Shown here: piece by piece, positions 1 through 8,869 of the stretch | Numbering within the stretch: the first letter of the stretch is position 1 | Layout: every line of letters begins with the position of its first letter | NCBI GenBank assembly: GCA_012719855.1 | Contig: JAAXZN010000052.1 | Span: 34,464 to 98,463 of the forward strand | Length of the DNA stretch: 64,000 nucleotides | From: Serratia liquefaciens | GTDB lineage: Bacteria > Pseudomonadota > Gammaproteobacteria > Enterobacterales > Enterobacteriaceae | Direction: 5' to 3' | The notes under the pieces: generated by a model | What the model saw: only the letters and a program-made list of their open reading frames with translations | Told to the model about the DNA's origin: nothing | Databases searched by the model: none | Position numbers and translations under genes: made by a program

Positions 1-34
1 GCTGGGGATCCTGCTGATGAGTATCAATCCATGA
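1..34 (+). CDS. arnE: ArnE, C-terminal end only (partial)
   Basis: The first ten codons of the window read [10 protein letters not shown] and end at TGA 32-34. The stop overlaps the arnF start codon, as arnE and arnF do in arn operons. ArnE is one half of the inner-membrane small multidrug-resistance-like pair that flips undecaprenyl-phosphate-L-Ara4N to the periplasmic face. Only the last residues are visible, so the call rests on the translational overlap with arnF and on the hydrophobic tail. Confidence 0.7.
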   Translation, partial: LGILLMSINP

Positions 35-423
35 GGGGTTACGCCTGGGGCGCGGCCAGCGTGCTACTGGTCACGTTGGCGCAACTGCTGATGAAATGGG
101 GCATGGCGCAGATCCCATTAATGTCGTTTGCCGACGTTACGCTGAGCCTGTTTGCCCAATACTGGGTGCCGTTACTGGCGGTTAGCGGCGGTATTTTTGG
201 CTACGCGCTGTCCATGCTGTGCTGGTTCTTCGCACTGCACTATCTTCCGCTAAACCGCGCTTACCCATTGCTGAGCGTGAGCTATGCGCTGGTGTACCTG
301 GCCGCGGTGATCCTGCCGTGGTTTAACGAATCCGCCACCCTGTTGAAAACGTTGGGGACGCTGTTTATCCTGTTTGGCGTGTGGTTGATTAACAGCCAGG
401 CCAAGGTAAAAACGCCTCAATAG
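31..423 (+). CDS. arnF: ArnF, undecaprenyl-phosphate-L-Ara4N flippase subunit
   Basis: This 130-residue protein has four hydrophobic segments in the EmrE-like fold and is close to the usual ArnF length of about 128. With ArnE it is thought to move 4-amino-4-deoxy-L-arabinose-phosphoundecaprenol across the inner membrane so that ArnT can add L-Ara4N to lipid A. That change lowers the affinity for polymyxins and cationic peptides. The start ATG overlaps the arnE stop (ATGA), which indicates translational coupling at the end of an arn operon whose earlier genes and promoter lie left of the window. nlpC follows after about 175 bases in which I see no gene. Confidence 0.9.
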   Translation: MRGYAWGAASVLLVTLAQLLMKWGMAQIPLMSFADVTLSLFAQYWVPLLAVSGGIFGYALSMLCWFFALHYLPLNRAYPLLSVSYALVYLAAVILPWFNESATLLKTLGTLFILFGVWLINSQAKVKTPQ

Positions 424-597
424 CGCAAAAAGTGGTGCCAATGCGATTATCTCCTTCACCGCGCTTGCCTTTTTCCCCTACTGGGGGATAAATTAGCCCC
501 AAATAGCGCTTTCCTTATGGGGTGCCGGCTTTGCCTCGCAGGCGGTATGCTTTTACCGGGCGGCATGCTGCGGCAACCTGTTCAATGAAGGGATATT

Positions 598-1062
598 ATG
601 CGGATGCGTATTTGGTTTTTATTAGCCAGTTTAATTCTTGCCGGTTGCAGCAGCCATGCACCGCCGCCCAGCGGTCGGTTGGCGGACTCTATCGTGGTGG
701 TGGCTCAGTTGAATGAGCAACTGCGTCAATGGTACGGCGCACCTTATCGTTACGGTGGGGTGGATCGCGGCGGCGTCGACTGCTCCGGTTTCGTTTATCG
801 CACCTTCCGCGACCGTTTCGATATGCAATTACCCCGTTCGACGGTGGAACAAACCTCGCTGGGAACCAAAGTCTCGCGCGATGAGCTGATGCCGGGCGAT
901 CTGGTGTTTTTCAAAACCGGCGGCGGTGAGAACGGTTTGCACGTTGGCATTTATGATACCAACGATCAGTTTATTCATGCCTCCACCAGCCGTGGCGTGA
1001 TGCGCTCCTCGCTGGACAATGTGTATTGGAAAAAGGCCTACTGGCAGGCGCGGCGCATTTAA
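598..1062 (+). CDS. nlpC: NlpC, NlpC/P60-family lipoprotein
   Basis: This 154-residue protein matches the E. coli NlpC length. An N-terminal signal ends in a lipobox (LILAGC, Cys17), so the mature protein should be a lipoprotein. The NlpC/P60 cysteine-peptidase domain fills the rest, with the catalytic Cys in VDCSGF (Cys62) and the His in GLHVGIYD (His115). Members cut D-Glu-mDAP-type bonds in peptidoglycan; the exact substrate here is not shown by the sequence. The start at 598 is chosen because a GAAGGG element lies just upstream; a second ATG two codons later is possible. In E. coli nlpC sits beside ydiV, and here lplA separates the two. Confidence 0.9.
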   Translation: MRMRIWFLLASLILAGCSSHAPPPSGRLADSIVVVAQLNEQLRQWYGAPYRYGGVDRGGVDCSGFVYRTFRDRFDMQLPRSTVEQTSLGTKVSRDELMPGDLVFFKTGGGENGLHVGIYDTNDQFIHASTSRGVMRSSLDNVYWKKAYWQARRI

Positions 1063-1119
1063 TCTTAAGCTGTTGATTTGGTGTATCATGGCGGTATCAC
1101 GTGCTTAACGGGGACCGCC

Positions 1120-2133
1120 ATGAATAACTTACGCTTACTGATTTCCGATTCTTACGACCCCTGGTTTAATCTGGCCGTGGAAGAGTGCATCTTCCGCGAA
1201 ATGACCACGCAGAAAATCCTGTTCTTATGGCGCAATGCCGAAACGGTGGTCATAGGCCAATCACAAAACCCGTGGAAAGAGTGCAACACCCGGCGAATGG
1301 AGCAGGACGGCATTCGCCTGGCTCGTCGCAGCAGCGGCGGTGGGGCGGTATTTCACGATTTGGGCAACACCTGTTTTACCTTTATGGCGGGCAAACCGGG
1401 TTACGACAAAACCCTTTCCACCGGCATCATTCTGCAGGCGTTGGCGCAGTTGGGTATTTCTGCCACGGCGTCGGGCCGTAATGATCTGGTGATCGAAACG
1501 CCGGAAGGCGTGCGTAAAATCTCCGGCTCGGCCTATCGGGAAACGCAGGATCGCGGATTTCACCATGGCACCTTGCTGCTGAATGCCGATCTTAACCGTC
1601 TGGCAGATTATCTTAATCCGGATCCCAAAAAGCTGCAGGCCAAAGGCATCACCTCGGTACGCTCCCGCGTGGCCAACCTGGTGGAATTTAAGCCTGACAT
1701 CACTCACCAGCAGGTATGCGATGCGGTGACTCAGGCCTTTTTCGATCACTATGGTGAGACCGCCACGGCGGAAATCATCTCACCGGATGTTTATCCCGAC
1801 CTGCCGGATTTTGCCGCGCAGTTTGCCAAACAGAGCAGTTGGGAATGGAATTTCGGCAAGGCGCCGGCATTTAGCCATTTGCTGAATGAACGCTTTGTTT
1901 GGGGTGGGGTGGATATCTTCTTTGACGTAGAGAAAGGCCTTATCTGCCGGTCGCAGATTTTCAGCGACAGCCTTAGTCCGGCGCCGTTGCAGCGCTTGGC
2001 AGAGATGTTGGTGGGCTGCGCCTACCGCAGTGAAGCCTTGGCAGAGTGCTGCGACAAGCTGATTGCTAAGTTTCCGGAGCAGGCTGTCGAGTTAGCCGAG
2101 CTGCGGCAATGGTTGGTCGAAACGATCAAATAA
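1120..2133 (+). CDS. lplA: Lipoate-protein ligase A
   Basis: LplA activates free lipoate with ATP and joins it to lysines of the pyruvate and 2-oxoglutarate dehydrogenase E2 subunits and of GcvH. The 337-residue protein carries the family motifs [12 protein letters not shown] (about residues 69-80) and KISGSAYR, which holds the conserved lysine. An upstream in-frame ATG at 1078 would add 14 residues; the start at 1120 gives the family length and the usual [17 protein letters not shown] beginning. A strong hairpin plus T-run ends the gene at 2155-2180. In E. coli lplA lies elsewhere, so its place between nlpC and the ydiV-like gene is a lineage difference. Confidence 0.92.
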   Translation: MNNLRLLISDSYDPWFNLAVEECIFREMTTQKILFLWRNAETVVIGQSQNPWKECNTRRMEQDGIRLARRSSGGGAVFHDLGNTCFTFMAGKPGYDKTLSTGIILQALAQLGISATASGRNDLVIETPEGVRKISGSAYRETQDRGFHHGTLLLNADLNRLADYLNPDPKKLQAKGITSVRSRVANLVEFKPDITHQQVCDAVTQAFFDHYGETATAEIISPDVYPDLPDFAAQFAKQSSWEWNFGKAPAFSHLLNERFVWGGVDIFFDVEKGLICRSQIFSDSLSPAPLQRLAEMLVGCAYRSEALAECCDKLIAKFPEQAVELAELRQWLVETIK

Positions 2134-2154
2134 TAACCACACTTCAAATATCAA

Positions 2155-2180
2155 GGGATGACGGCTGTCATCCTTTTTTT
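2155..2180 (+). terminator. Rho-independent terminator of lplA
   Basis: GGATGAC and GTCATCC form a perfect stem around a four-base loop at 2156-2173, followed by a run of T. It lies 22 bases after the lplA stop. Confidence 0.85.
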
Positions 2181-2685
2181 ATGCCGAAAGTTTGTTCCGC
2201 TTTATTGTTGTTGTTGATTCTCAGCTACCGAAATCCACCACAATAGCGGGTAGCATGAATTTCCCATAAATCAAGGTGTGCATTTTTTTGCTGTTTCAAT
2301 GCAAAGAATAACGTACGGAATTGATGTGTTATTAAATTTAATCAGTTGGCGACAGGCTTGCGCTTGTGTGGATTTCATGCTTAATTGATATTTAGATTTA
2401 CTTAAGAATTTCTTTAATGAAAACAATAGCAATAAGCCAAATTTTCAGTGTAACTATATTACTTAACCTAAATATAGTTTGAATTCAGTGAGGTTGCGGC
2501 AATTTTGCCTTAAGCCAAATTGGTTTTGATTCAGCGCCAAGTGAACGCAACATAGCTTTAATCTATCAATTAAATGATAAGTTATCACTATTTGCATTGA
2601 TATTTCCGATTAATCTCAGAGGGATTGATCGATAAAATATATTGATATACGATGAGGTGCTCGCCATTCAGCCTGTGGCATTGAA
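2181..2685. other. AT-rich intergenic stretch before the EAL gene
   Basis: About 500 bases of clearly AT-rich DNA, unlike the GC-rich genes on both sides. I see no convincing coding frame and no structured RNA. AT-rich upstream DNA of this kind often attracts H-NS, and it probably holds a long regulatory region for the EAL-domain gene that starts at 2686. That role is inference from composition alone. Confidence 0.4.
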
Positions 2686-3423
2686 ATGAAAATACAATTC
2701 GAAGCTGACTTTATTAGTAGCTATGTTTTTCAACCTGTTTACTCAATGGAGGGCAGGCTGTTAGCGGTGGAAATCTTGAACCGCTTTAATAGTCTGGACG
2801 GTGATTTGGCTATGCCGGCTGACATTGGGATTAATTTACTGACCGCTGAGCAAAAGATTGAGTTATTTAATGAGCAATTGAAACTGGCAGAACAGAATGC
2901 ACCCTGGTTTGTCGAAAACGACGTTCTGTTGACGCTTAATATTGAAGAAACCCTGGTCGATTTGATTCTCGCTGACGGTCAACTCTGTGATCGTATCCGG
3001 CAATGGTCATTCATTGCCTTTGAAATCAGTGAGGGATTCCCGAATCTTTCGGCCGGCAAGAGCAACCCAAAGATCCTCCGGCTGAGCGAATTATTTTCGC
3101 TGTGGTTGGATGATTTCGGCTCCGGTCAGGCGACCCTGACCGCCTTGTATGACGGGTTGTTCGACTACGTGAAGATCGACAAGCGTTTTTACTGGCAGTT
3201 GTTTACCCATCAGGGATATGACGTGGTCATTGACTCGCTATTAAAGAATATCAATCTGCTGTGCAAAGGGGTAATCGTCGGAGGAATAGAAAAAAGGGAA
3301 TATTTTAATAAGCTCAGACACGCCGGGGTTTTTGGCCTGCAAGGTTTTTTATGGCCCAGCGTTGGTGTGGATAATCTGGCGGCGTTACGGGTAACACCCG
3401 ATGAGTTCAATAACAATAATTGA
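2686..3423 (+). CDS. YdiV-like EAL-domain protein, probably without phosphodiesterase activity
   Basis: This 245-residue protein is a stand-alone EAL domain with no sensor or membrane segment. It resembles E. coli YdiV (RflP, 237 residues), which binds FlhD and blocks FlhDC instead of hydrolysing c-di-GMP; both share VxGGI(E/D) and LQGxLWP. Unlike YdiV it keeps most catalytic positions: Glu29 (EIL for EAL), Asn85, Glu113, Asp142-Asp143 (LDDFGSG), Lys163, Glu202 and Gln219. The first Glu of the AEGVE motif, the proposed general base, is Gly199. I infer that it binds metal and perhaps c-di-GMP but hydrolyses it poorly, acting as a regulator, possibly of flagella. The position beside selO (ydiU) matches ydiV synteny. 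No strong ribosome-binding site precedes the start. Confidence 0.75.
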   Translation: MKIQFEADFISSYVFQPVYSMEGRLLAVEILNRFNSLDGDLAMPADIGINLLTAEQKIELFNEQLKLAEQNAPWFVENDVLLTLNIEETLVDLILADGQLCDRIRQWSFIAFEISEGFPNLSAGKSNPKILRLSELFSLWLDDFGSGQATLTALYDGLFDYVKIDKRFYWQLFTHQGYDVVIDSLLKNINLLCKGVIVGGIEKREYFNKLRHAGVFGLQGFLWPSVGVDNLAALRVTPDEFNNNN

Positions 3424-3449
3424 GAGTACTACACACAACGGAGCCAATA

Positions 3450-3569
3450 ATGGACTGGATGATGTCAGTTGTGATTCCGGCGCTGTTATTCATTATGATT
3501 TTCTCGCCGATCGGGTATTTTTCCGTTCAGCGTAAAAAGGCATTCAAACCGTATCGGCATAAACGCTGA
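3450..3569 (+). CDS. Small membrane protein, 39 residues, function unknown
   Basis: ATG 3450 opens a 39-codon frame ending at TGA 3567-3569. A purine-rich GGAGCC lies seven to twelve bases upstream. The protein begins MDWMMSVV, has one hydrophobic segment (about residues 4-26) and ends in a very basic tail ([13 protein letters not shown]). That pattern suits a single-pass inner-membrane mini-protein with its C-terminus in the cytoplasm. It sits 26 bases after the EAL gene, so it may be co-transcribed with it, and 100 bases before selO. I do not recognise a family. Confidence 0.55.
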   Translation: MDWMMSVVIPALLFIMIFSPIGYFSVQRKKAFKPYRHKR

Positions 3570-3669
3570 TCCCCGCATCTGCCCAGGTATCAGGCAGATG
3601 CGTTCTCCCTGCATTTCCTCTGTGTTAATCGCCCCGTCCAAGCTCTACACTAGGTGGAACGGAGGGCCT

Positions 3670-5112
3670 ATGCCGCAGTTTGAAAATGCTTACCAACATC
3701 AGTTAGCCGGTTTTTATACCGAATTGAATCCCACGCCGCTGAAAGGCGCTCGTTTGCTGTATCACAGCGAACCGCTGGCACGCGAACTGGGGCTGGACGA
3801 AAGCTGGTTTACCCGGGACAAAACCCCGATTTGGGCGGGTGAAACGCTGCTGCCGGGCATGCGACCGCTGGCACAGGTCTACAGTGGCCACCAGTTCGGC
3901 GTCTGGGCTGGGCAACTGGGCGATGGCCGGGGGATTTTGCTGGGTGAACAACGCCTGGCAGATGGTCGCAGCATGGACTGGCACCTGAAAGGGGCGGGAT
4001 TGACGCCTTATTCACGCATGGGCGACGGCCGTGCGGTGCTGCGCTCGGCGATCCGTGAGTTCCTCGCCTCCGAGGCACTGCACCATCTGGGCATTCCAAC
4101 CACCCGTGCGTTGACCATTGTGACCAGTGAAGAGCCGGTTTACCGTGAACAACCTGAGCGTGGCGCTATGTTGCTACGCGTGGCGGAAAGTCACGTGCGT
4201 TTCGGCCACTTCGAGCACTTTTATTACCGTAAGCAGCCGGAACAGGTGCAGCAACTGGCCGATTTTGTCATTGCCCGTCACTGGCCGCAGTTGCAAGATC
4301 AGGCGGAGGGCTACTTACTGTGGTTTACCGACGTGGTCGAACGCACTGCGCGGCTCATCGCCCATTGGCAGACCGTCGGCTTCGCTCACGGCGTAATGAA
4401 CACCGATAACATGTCGATTCTTGGTCTTACCCTCGACTATGGCCCCTATGGCTTCCTCGACGACTACAAGCCCGACTATATTTGCAACCACTCCGATCAT
4501 CAGGGGCGTTATGCCTTCGATAACCAACCGGCGGTGGCGCTGTGGAACCTCCATCGGTTGGCACAGACCCTGTCCGGGCTGATGAGTACCGAACAGCTGC
4601 AGCAGGCGCTGGCGGCCTATGAGCCGGCCCTGATGCGGGCTTACGGGGAACGGATGCGCGCCAAACTTGGTTTCTTCACCCCGTCGCAGCAGGATAACGA
4701 TCTGCTTACCGGTCTGCTGAGCCTGATGGCGCAAGAAGGCCGGGACTACAGCCGAACCTTCCGCTTGTTAAGCCAAACCGAACAGCAACAGGCACAGTCG
4801 CCGCTGCGTGATGAATTTATCGATCGCGCTGCGTTCGACAGTTGGTACCAACAATACCGCCAGCGCTTGCAGCAAGAACAGGTGAGCGACGCGGAGCGTC
4901 AACAGGCGATGAAGGCGGTGAACCCGAAGCTGATCCTGCGCAACTATCTGGCACAGCAGGCGATTGAAAGTGCCGAACGGGATGATGTCAGCAAACTGGC
5001 GCGCCTGCATCAGGCCTTGTTGACGCCGTTTGCCGACGCGCCGGAGTATGACGATCTCGCCGCATTGCCGCCGGATTGGGGCAAGCATCTGGAGATATCC
5101 TGCTCGAGCTAA
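3670..5112 (+). CDS. selO: SelO (YdiU), protein adenylyltransferase
   Basis: SelO is a pseudokinase-fold enzyme that binds ATP in a flipped position and transfers AMP to Ser, Thr or Tyr of target proteins, with redox-linked roles. The 480-residue protein matches E. coli YdiU (478). Visible motifs are [34 protein letters not shown], the catalytic-loop region HGVMNTDNM and the metal site [11 protein letters not shown]. The C-terminus ends ISCSS; Cys478 stands where many eukaryotic SelO proteins carry selenocysteine. GGAGG at 3661-3665 fixes the ATG at 3670 over an upstream in-frame ATG at 3598. It converges with hmuV. Confidence 0.93.
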   Translation: MPQFENAYQHQLAGFYTELNPTPLKGARLLYHSEPLARELGLDESWFTRDKTPIWAGETLLPGMRPLAQVYSGHQFGVWAGQLGDGRGILLGEQRLADGRSMDWHLKGAGLTPYSRMGDGRAVLRSAIREFLASEALHHLGIPTTRALTIVTSEEPVYREQPERGAMLLRVAESHVRFGHFEHFYYRKQPEQVQQLADFVIARHWPQLQDQAEGYLLWFTDVVERTARLIAHWQTVGFAHGVMNTDNMSILGLTLDYGPYGFLDDYKPDYICNHSDHQGRYAFDNQPAVALWNLHRLAQTLSGLMSTEQLQQALAAYEPALMRAYGERMRAKLGFFTPSQQDNDLLTGLLSLMAQEGRDYSRTFRLLSQTEQQQAQSPLRDEFIDRAAFDSWYQQYRQRLQQEQVSDAERQQAMKAVNPKLILRNYLAQQAIESAERDDVSKLARLHQALLTPFADAPEYDDLAALPPDWGKHLEISCSS

Positions 5113-5130
5113 ATGAGATGAAAGGATGAC

Positions 5131-5152
5131 GGGCGCGAAGAGGATCGCGCCC
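5131..5152. terminator. Hairpin between converging selO and hmuV
   Basis: GGGCGCGA and TCGCGCCC form a strong stem between the two converging genes. It has no clear T-run on either strand, so it may serve as a transcript end or a 3' stabiliser more than as a classical terminator. Confidence 0.45.
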
Positions 5153-5162
5153 GGTACAGCCA

Positions 5163-5954
5163 CTACTGGCGCAAATACACCTGCGGTAACGCCACTTCCG
5201 GATGATGCACTACTCCCAAATCTGCCTGATACCAGCGGGTGAGGATTTCCGCCTGCAATACCTCCTGCGGCGTACCTGAGGCGACCAATTGCCCCTGATG
5301 CAGCAGTAAGATACGGTCGGCATACAGCGCGGCCAGGTTGAGGTCATGCAGCACGCAACAGACCGCAATCGGCTGTTGGCGCGTAAGCGTGCGCAGCAAC
5401 CTCAGCGTATGTTGCTGGTGGTAGAGATCCAGTGCCGAAGTCGGTTCGTCAAGGAACAGCCAGGAAGGTGTGGGCTGCGGTTGCCAAAGTTGCGCCAGCA
5501 CGCGGGCCAGCTGTACCCGCTGCTGCTCGCCGCCGGAAAGTTGGCGATAATCACGTTGGGCCAGCTCAAGGCAGTCAGTTTGCGCCATCACCTGTTGCAC
5601 CGCTTGCCGTGCATCGCGTTTGCCGTGCGGCGCGCGTCCCATGCTGACCACTTCCTCAACGGTAAAGGGAAAGGCCAAATCACTGTGCTGGCGCATCACT
5701 GCGCGTACCTTCGCCAACTGTTGTGGTTGCCACTGTTCGAGCGGTTGGCCCAGCAACTGACATTCGCCACAGCCCGGCGCCAGATAACCGGTTAACAGCC
5801 GCAGCAGCGTAGACTTGCCTGCGCCGTTTGGCCCGATGATCGCCACCATCTCGCCGCTGGCGATGCTGAGCGAAACGTCGTTGATCAGCCGGCGTGAACC
5901 CAGGCTGTAACGTAATTGCTGCGCCGTCAGGCTTGAGGAGTTATCCACCCACAC
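5163..5954 (-). CDS. hmuV: HmuV, hemin ABC transporter ATPase
   Basis: HmuV powers HmuU to bring heme from periplasm to cytoplasm. The 263-residue protein has Walker [10 protein letters not shown] (41-49), the signature [13 protein letters not shown], Walker [13 protein letters not shown] and the switch His in VLHDLN. The frame starts at GTG 5954, overlapping the hmuU end; a second GTG two codons later (5948) is equally possible. The gene is last in the minus-strand operon hemP-hmuR-hmuS-hmuT-hmuU-hmuV. S. marcescens homologues are also called HemV. Confidence 0.93.
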   Translation of the reverse strand: MWVDNSSSLTAQQLRYSLGSRRLINDVSLSIASGEMVAIIGPNGAGKSTLLRLLTGYLAPGCGECQLLGQPLEQWQPQQLAKVRAVMRQHSDLAFPFTVEEVVSMGRAPHGKRDARQAVQQVMAQTDCLELAQRDYRQLSGGEQQRVQLARVLAQLWQPQPTPSWLFLDEPTSALDLYHQQHTLRLLRTLTRQQPIAVCCVLHDLNLAALYADRILLLHQGQLVASGTPQEVLQAEILTRWYQADLGVVHHPEVALPQVYLRQ

Positions 5955-6945
5955 GCTCCCGCTGGCGCATGACCAGCCATAAGAAGTAAGGCCCGCCGAT
6001 CAGGCTGGTCATCAACCCGACCGGCATTTCTGCCGGCGCCACCAGGGTGCGGGCCAGCGTGTCGCTGACCAACAGCAGGCAGGCACCGCCCAACGCGGAG
6101 CAGGGCAGCAGCCAGCGGTGATCGCCGCCGAGGCGCATACGCACCAGGTGCGGTACCACCAGACCGATAAAGCCAATCACGCCGCTCATCGCCACCGAGG
6201 CGCCAATCAGCAAGGCGCTAAGCAACAGCAGTTGCAGCTTCGCGCGCTGGACGTTGACCCCGAGGTAATGTGCTTCTTCATCCCCCAGTTGCAACAGGTT
6301 CAGACGACGCGCCTGTAGCAGGGTCAGCAAGGTGGCCGGCAGGATCAGGGAGGCGCAAACCACCAGCGTCGGCCACTGCGACTGGCTAAGGCTGCCCATC
6401 ATCCACAGGGAAAACTGACGCAGCTGTTGGTCGTTGCTGAGATAAGACAGCACGCCAATCGCCGCCGTGCACAGGGCGTTGATAGCAATCCCCGCCAGCA
6501 GCAGGCGCGACAGGCTGCCGTGACCGCTACGGCTGATACCGTAGATCAACAGCGACACCAGCATACTGCCGAGGAACGCCGCCAGCATATGGCCATACAG
6601 GGCAATCACCGGGGGCAACGCCAGTGGCATCACGATAATCAGCGCGACAAACAGCGCGCCGCCGCTGCTGATGCCCAGCAGGCTGGGATCGGCCAACGGA
6701 TTGCGAAACAACCCTTGCATCACGGCGCCAGATACCGCCAATGCACACCCGATCACCACCGCCAGCAGTACGCGCGGCAGGCGGATGTTTAGCCAGATAT
6801 GCCAGGCGGTATCGCTGAACGGCTGTTGCCACAGGGTGCGGAACGACAGGGTCAGCGCACCCATATTGGCGGCCCCCAGCGCCAGCAGCGCCAGTAACAC
6901 CAGCAGGCTGGCAATCGCCAGGCGTGGGGAAGTGCGACTGCGCAT
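5941..6945 (-). CDS. hmuU: HmuU, hemin ABC transporter permease
   Basis: This 334-residue FecCD-family permease has about ten hydrophobic segments and the conserved RLPR and GxxxQ elements near the N-terminus ([20 protein letters not shown], then [12 protein letters not shown]). It is the membrane channel of the heme importer, fed by HmuT and driven by HmuV. Its start codon shares one base with the hmuT stop (TAATG), and its end overlaps hmuV by up to 14 bases, so the three genes are translationally coupled. Confidence 0.93.
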   Translation of the reverse strand: MRSRTSPRLAIASLLVLLALLALGAANMGALTLSFRTLWQQPFSDTAWHIWLNIRLPRVLLAVVIGCALAVSGAVMQGLFRNPLADPSLLGISSGGALFVALIIVMPLALPPVIALYGHMLAAFLGSMLVSLLIYGISRSGHGSLSRLLLAGIAINALCTAAIGVLSYLSNDQQLRQFSLWMMGSLSQSQWPTLVVCASLILPATLLTLLQARRLNLLQLGDEEAHYLGVNVQRAKLQLLLLSALLIGASVAMSGVIGFIGLVVPHLVRMRLGGDHRWLLPCSALGGACLLLVSDTLARTLVAPAEMPVGLMTSLIGGPYFLWLVMRQRERVGG

Positions 6946-7775
6946 TACTTTTGCTCCGCCGCGTGGCGCAGTTTGGCCAACGCCGCCGGCGTTTCCAGAC
7001 CAAAGCCCAGCAGAGCCATATCGTCAACCACCAGCACGCGGTGGTTTTTCCCCGCTGGCGTGAGCGCGACGCCCGGCAAGTTCCACAATTGTTGTTGGCC
7101 ACCGAGCGTTTTTATGCCGTCTGTGGTGACCAACAGCAGGTCGGGCGCGCTGGCGATCACGCCTTCCTGCGACAGCGGACGATAGCGACTGAATCCCTGC
7201 ATCGCATTTTTCAAGCCTGCGGCGGTGATGACTGCGTCGGCAGCGGTGTGCTGCCCGGCGGCCATCGGCGTAATGCCCCCGTGGCTCATGACGAACAGGA
7301 CCTTGACCGGCAGAGCATCGGTTTTCACCGCCGCCAGCTGTTGCTGATACCGTTCGCTCAGCTTTTTGCCTTGCTCGGTGCGCTGCAACGCATTGGCAAT
7401 CACCTCGATTTTCTCCGGCACGCTTTGCAACGTGGTATCACCCGGAATACGCACGACCTTAACGCCGCTTTCTTCCAGCTGTGTGAGCACCAGCGCCGGT
7501 TCGGCCAGTTCTGTCGTCAGCACCAGAGAGGGTTTCAATGCCAGAATACCTTCGGCATTGAGCTGACGCATGTAGCCGACATCCGGCAGCTTTTTGACGG
7601 CTTCCGGCTGCAGACTGGTGCTGTCTCGCGCAATCACTTCATCGCCCGCGCCGAGTGCGAAGGCAATTTCGGTGACGTCACCGCCTATCGAGACAATCCG
7701 TTCCGCCGCCGCAGCGGTGAAGGGTAACGCCAGCGCAATGCACAACGCCAGGCGACGGGTCAATGAGGGTTTCAT
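6945..7775 (-). CDS. hmuT: HmuT, periplasmic hemin-binding protein
   Basis: HmuT receives heme from the outer-membrane receptor HmuR and delivers it to HmuUV. The 276-residue protein starts with a cleavable signal peptide ([18 protein letters not shown], cut near residue 23 after AAAA) and has no lipobox. It continues as a class III periplasmic-binding fold ([20 protein letters not shown]). Its ATG overlaps the hmuS stop by four bases (ATGA). Confidence 0.92.
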   Translation of the reverse strand: MKPSLTRRLALCIALALPFTAAAAERIVSIGGDVTEIAFALGAGDEVIARDSTSLQPEAVKKLPDVGYMRQLNAEGILALKPSLVLTTELAEPALVLTQLEESGVKVVRIPGDTTLQSVPEKIEVIANALQRTEQGKKLSERYQQQLAAVKTDALPVKVLFVMSHGGITPMAAGQHTAADAVITAAGLKNAMQGFSRYRPLSQEGVIASAPDLLLVTTDGIKTLGGQQQLWNLPGVALTPAGKNHRVLVVDDMALLGFGLETPAALAKLRHAAEQK

Positions 7776-8806
7776 GCGGCAATGTCCTTGGGTTCAAGCG
7801 CGGCAACCTGCTCACGCCACTGGGTTTGTTCCGGCTGGCCTTCGGTACGCTGGCCGTAAAGTTGGGCGATTTGCGTGCCGTCCGCGGCAAACAGCTCCAG
7901 GCTGGTGACAAAGCCGTCTTTGGTCGGCTTGCGGGTGATCCAGCTTTCGGCAATGGCGTCTTCGATCAGGTGCAGGGTGAAACGACGGTTAAACACGTTA
8001 ATCCAGCCTTCCTGCGGCATCAGACGCTCGATCTGACCGGTGAAGATCTGCACGCAACCACGGTTGCCGACAAAAATCATGATTTCGTTTTGCAGGCCCA
8101 ACGCTGCGTTGAGCAACTGGGACAGGGCACTGTTATCCACCCGGTAGGCCAAATCGTTGCCGACGGCCTTGAAGGCCTGCTGACGCGTCAGCTTATTGCG
8201 GCTTAACAACTGGAAGAACTGGTGAACGTCGGTCATTTCACGCCATTCGCGGTCGATCTTTTCGTTGTCCGGCGCGGCGTTACTGACGGTGGCGTCCGGG
8301 GCTTTCAGTTCCAACGCCGGATTTTCTGCACTCAGATGGCGTTCCACCAGTGCCATCCAGGCGGCCAGGTCGGTTTCGTCGGTGGTGTACACCTTATGCA
8401 ACGCGTCACCCTGATGATCGAAGAACTGAATGCTGTGACGTACACCGCGCTTGTTGGTTTCGCTCATTGCGAAGGCGCTGGCCCACTGGTTGAGGAACAG
8501 CCGCAAATCCAACTCGCGTGGGTTGAGGATCAGCCCCGCGTGGCCGTTCAGGTGTTGGTTGAGGTAGCGCCCCATTTGCTCGTGCACCGCATAGCTGTTA
8601 CGGGTGATGGATTTGGTGACGCCAACCTGCTCCAGCTCGGTCAGCAGGGTACGGGCATCGGCCTGCAGGCGACGGGTATCCTGACCAACGCGAGCATGGG
8701 TCAGTTCCGCTTCGCTGACGCCAAGCAGCTCGGCCAGATCGCGCGCATATTTGCCTGGGTTATCAATTTTGGCCTGCTGGTAGCGTTCATAGAGGGTATT
8801 GCTCAT
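7772..8806 (-). CDS. hmuS: HmuS, cytoplasmic heme-handling or heme-degrading protein
   Basis: This 344-residue protein belongs to the HemS/HmuS/ChuS family, made of two similar halves. Members bind imported heme in the cytoplasm and either store it or, as shown for ChuS, break the ring to release iron. The N-terminus [20 protein letters not shown] and the two repeats (about residues 35-170 and 210-335) are typical. An AGGAGAACT element precedes the ATG. A strong hairpin lies between hmuR and this gene and may tune the level of HmuS relative to the receptor. Confidence 0.92.
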   Translation of the reverse strand: MSNTLYERYQQAKIDNPGKYARDLAELLGVSEAELTHARVGQDTRRLQADARTLLTELEQVGVTKSITRNSYAVHEQMGRYLNQHLNGHAGLILNPRELDLRLFLNQWASAFAMSETNKRGVRHSIQFFDHQGDALHKVYTTDETDLAAWMALVERHLSAENPALELKAPDATVSNAAPDNEKIDREWREMTDVHQFFQLLSRNKLTRQQAFKAVGNDLAYRVDNSALSQLLNAALGLQNEIMIFVGNRGCVQIFTGQIERLMPQEGWINVFNRRFTLHLIEDAIAESWITRKPTKDGFVTSLELFAADGTQIAQLYGQRTEGQPEQTQWREQVAALEPKDIAA

Positions 8807-8833
8807 AGATAGTTCTCCTGTGTGAGGTTCAAT

Positions 8834-8858
8834 CGGCGGGCATTCGGGTTGCCCGCCG
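8834..8858 (-). other. GC-rich hairpin between hmuR and hmuS
   Basis: CGGCGGGC and GCCCGCCG pair perfectly around a nine-base loop just after the hmuR stop. No T-run follows in the transcribed direction, so it looks like an mRNA-stabilising or partial-termination element that would leave more hmuR transcript than hmuSTUV transcript. This role is inferred from position and structure. Confidence 0.5.
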
Positions 8859-8869
8859 GACTTAAAACG

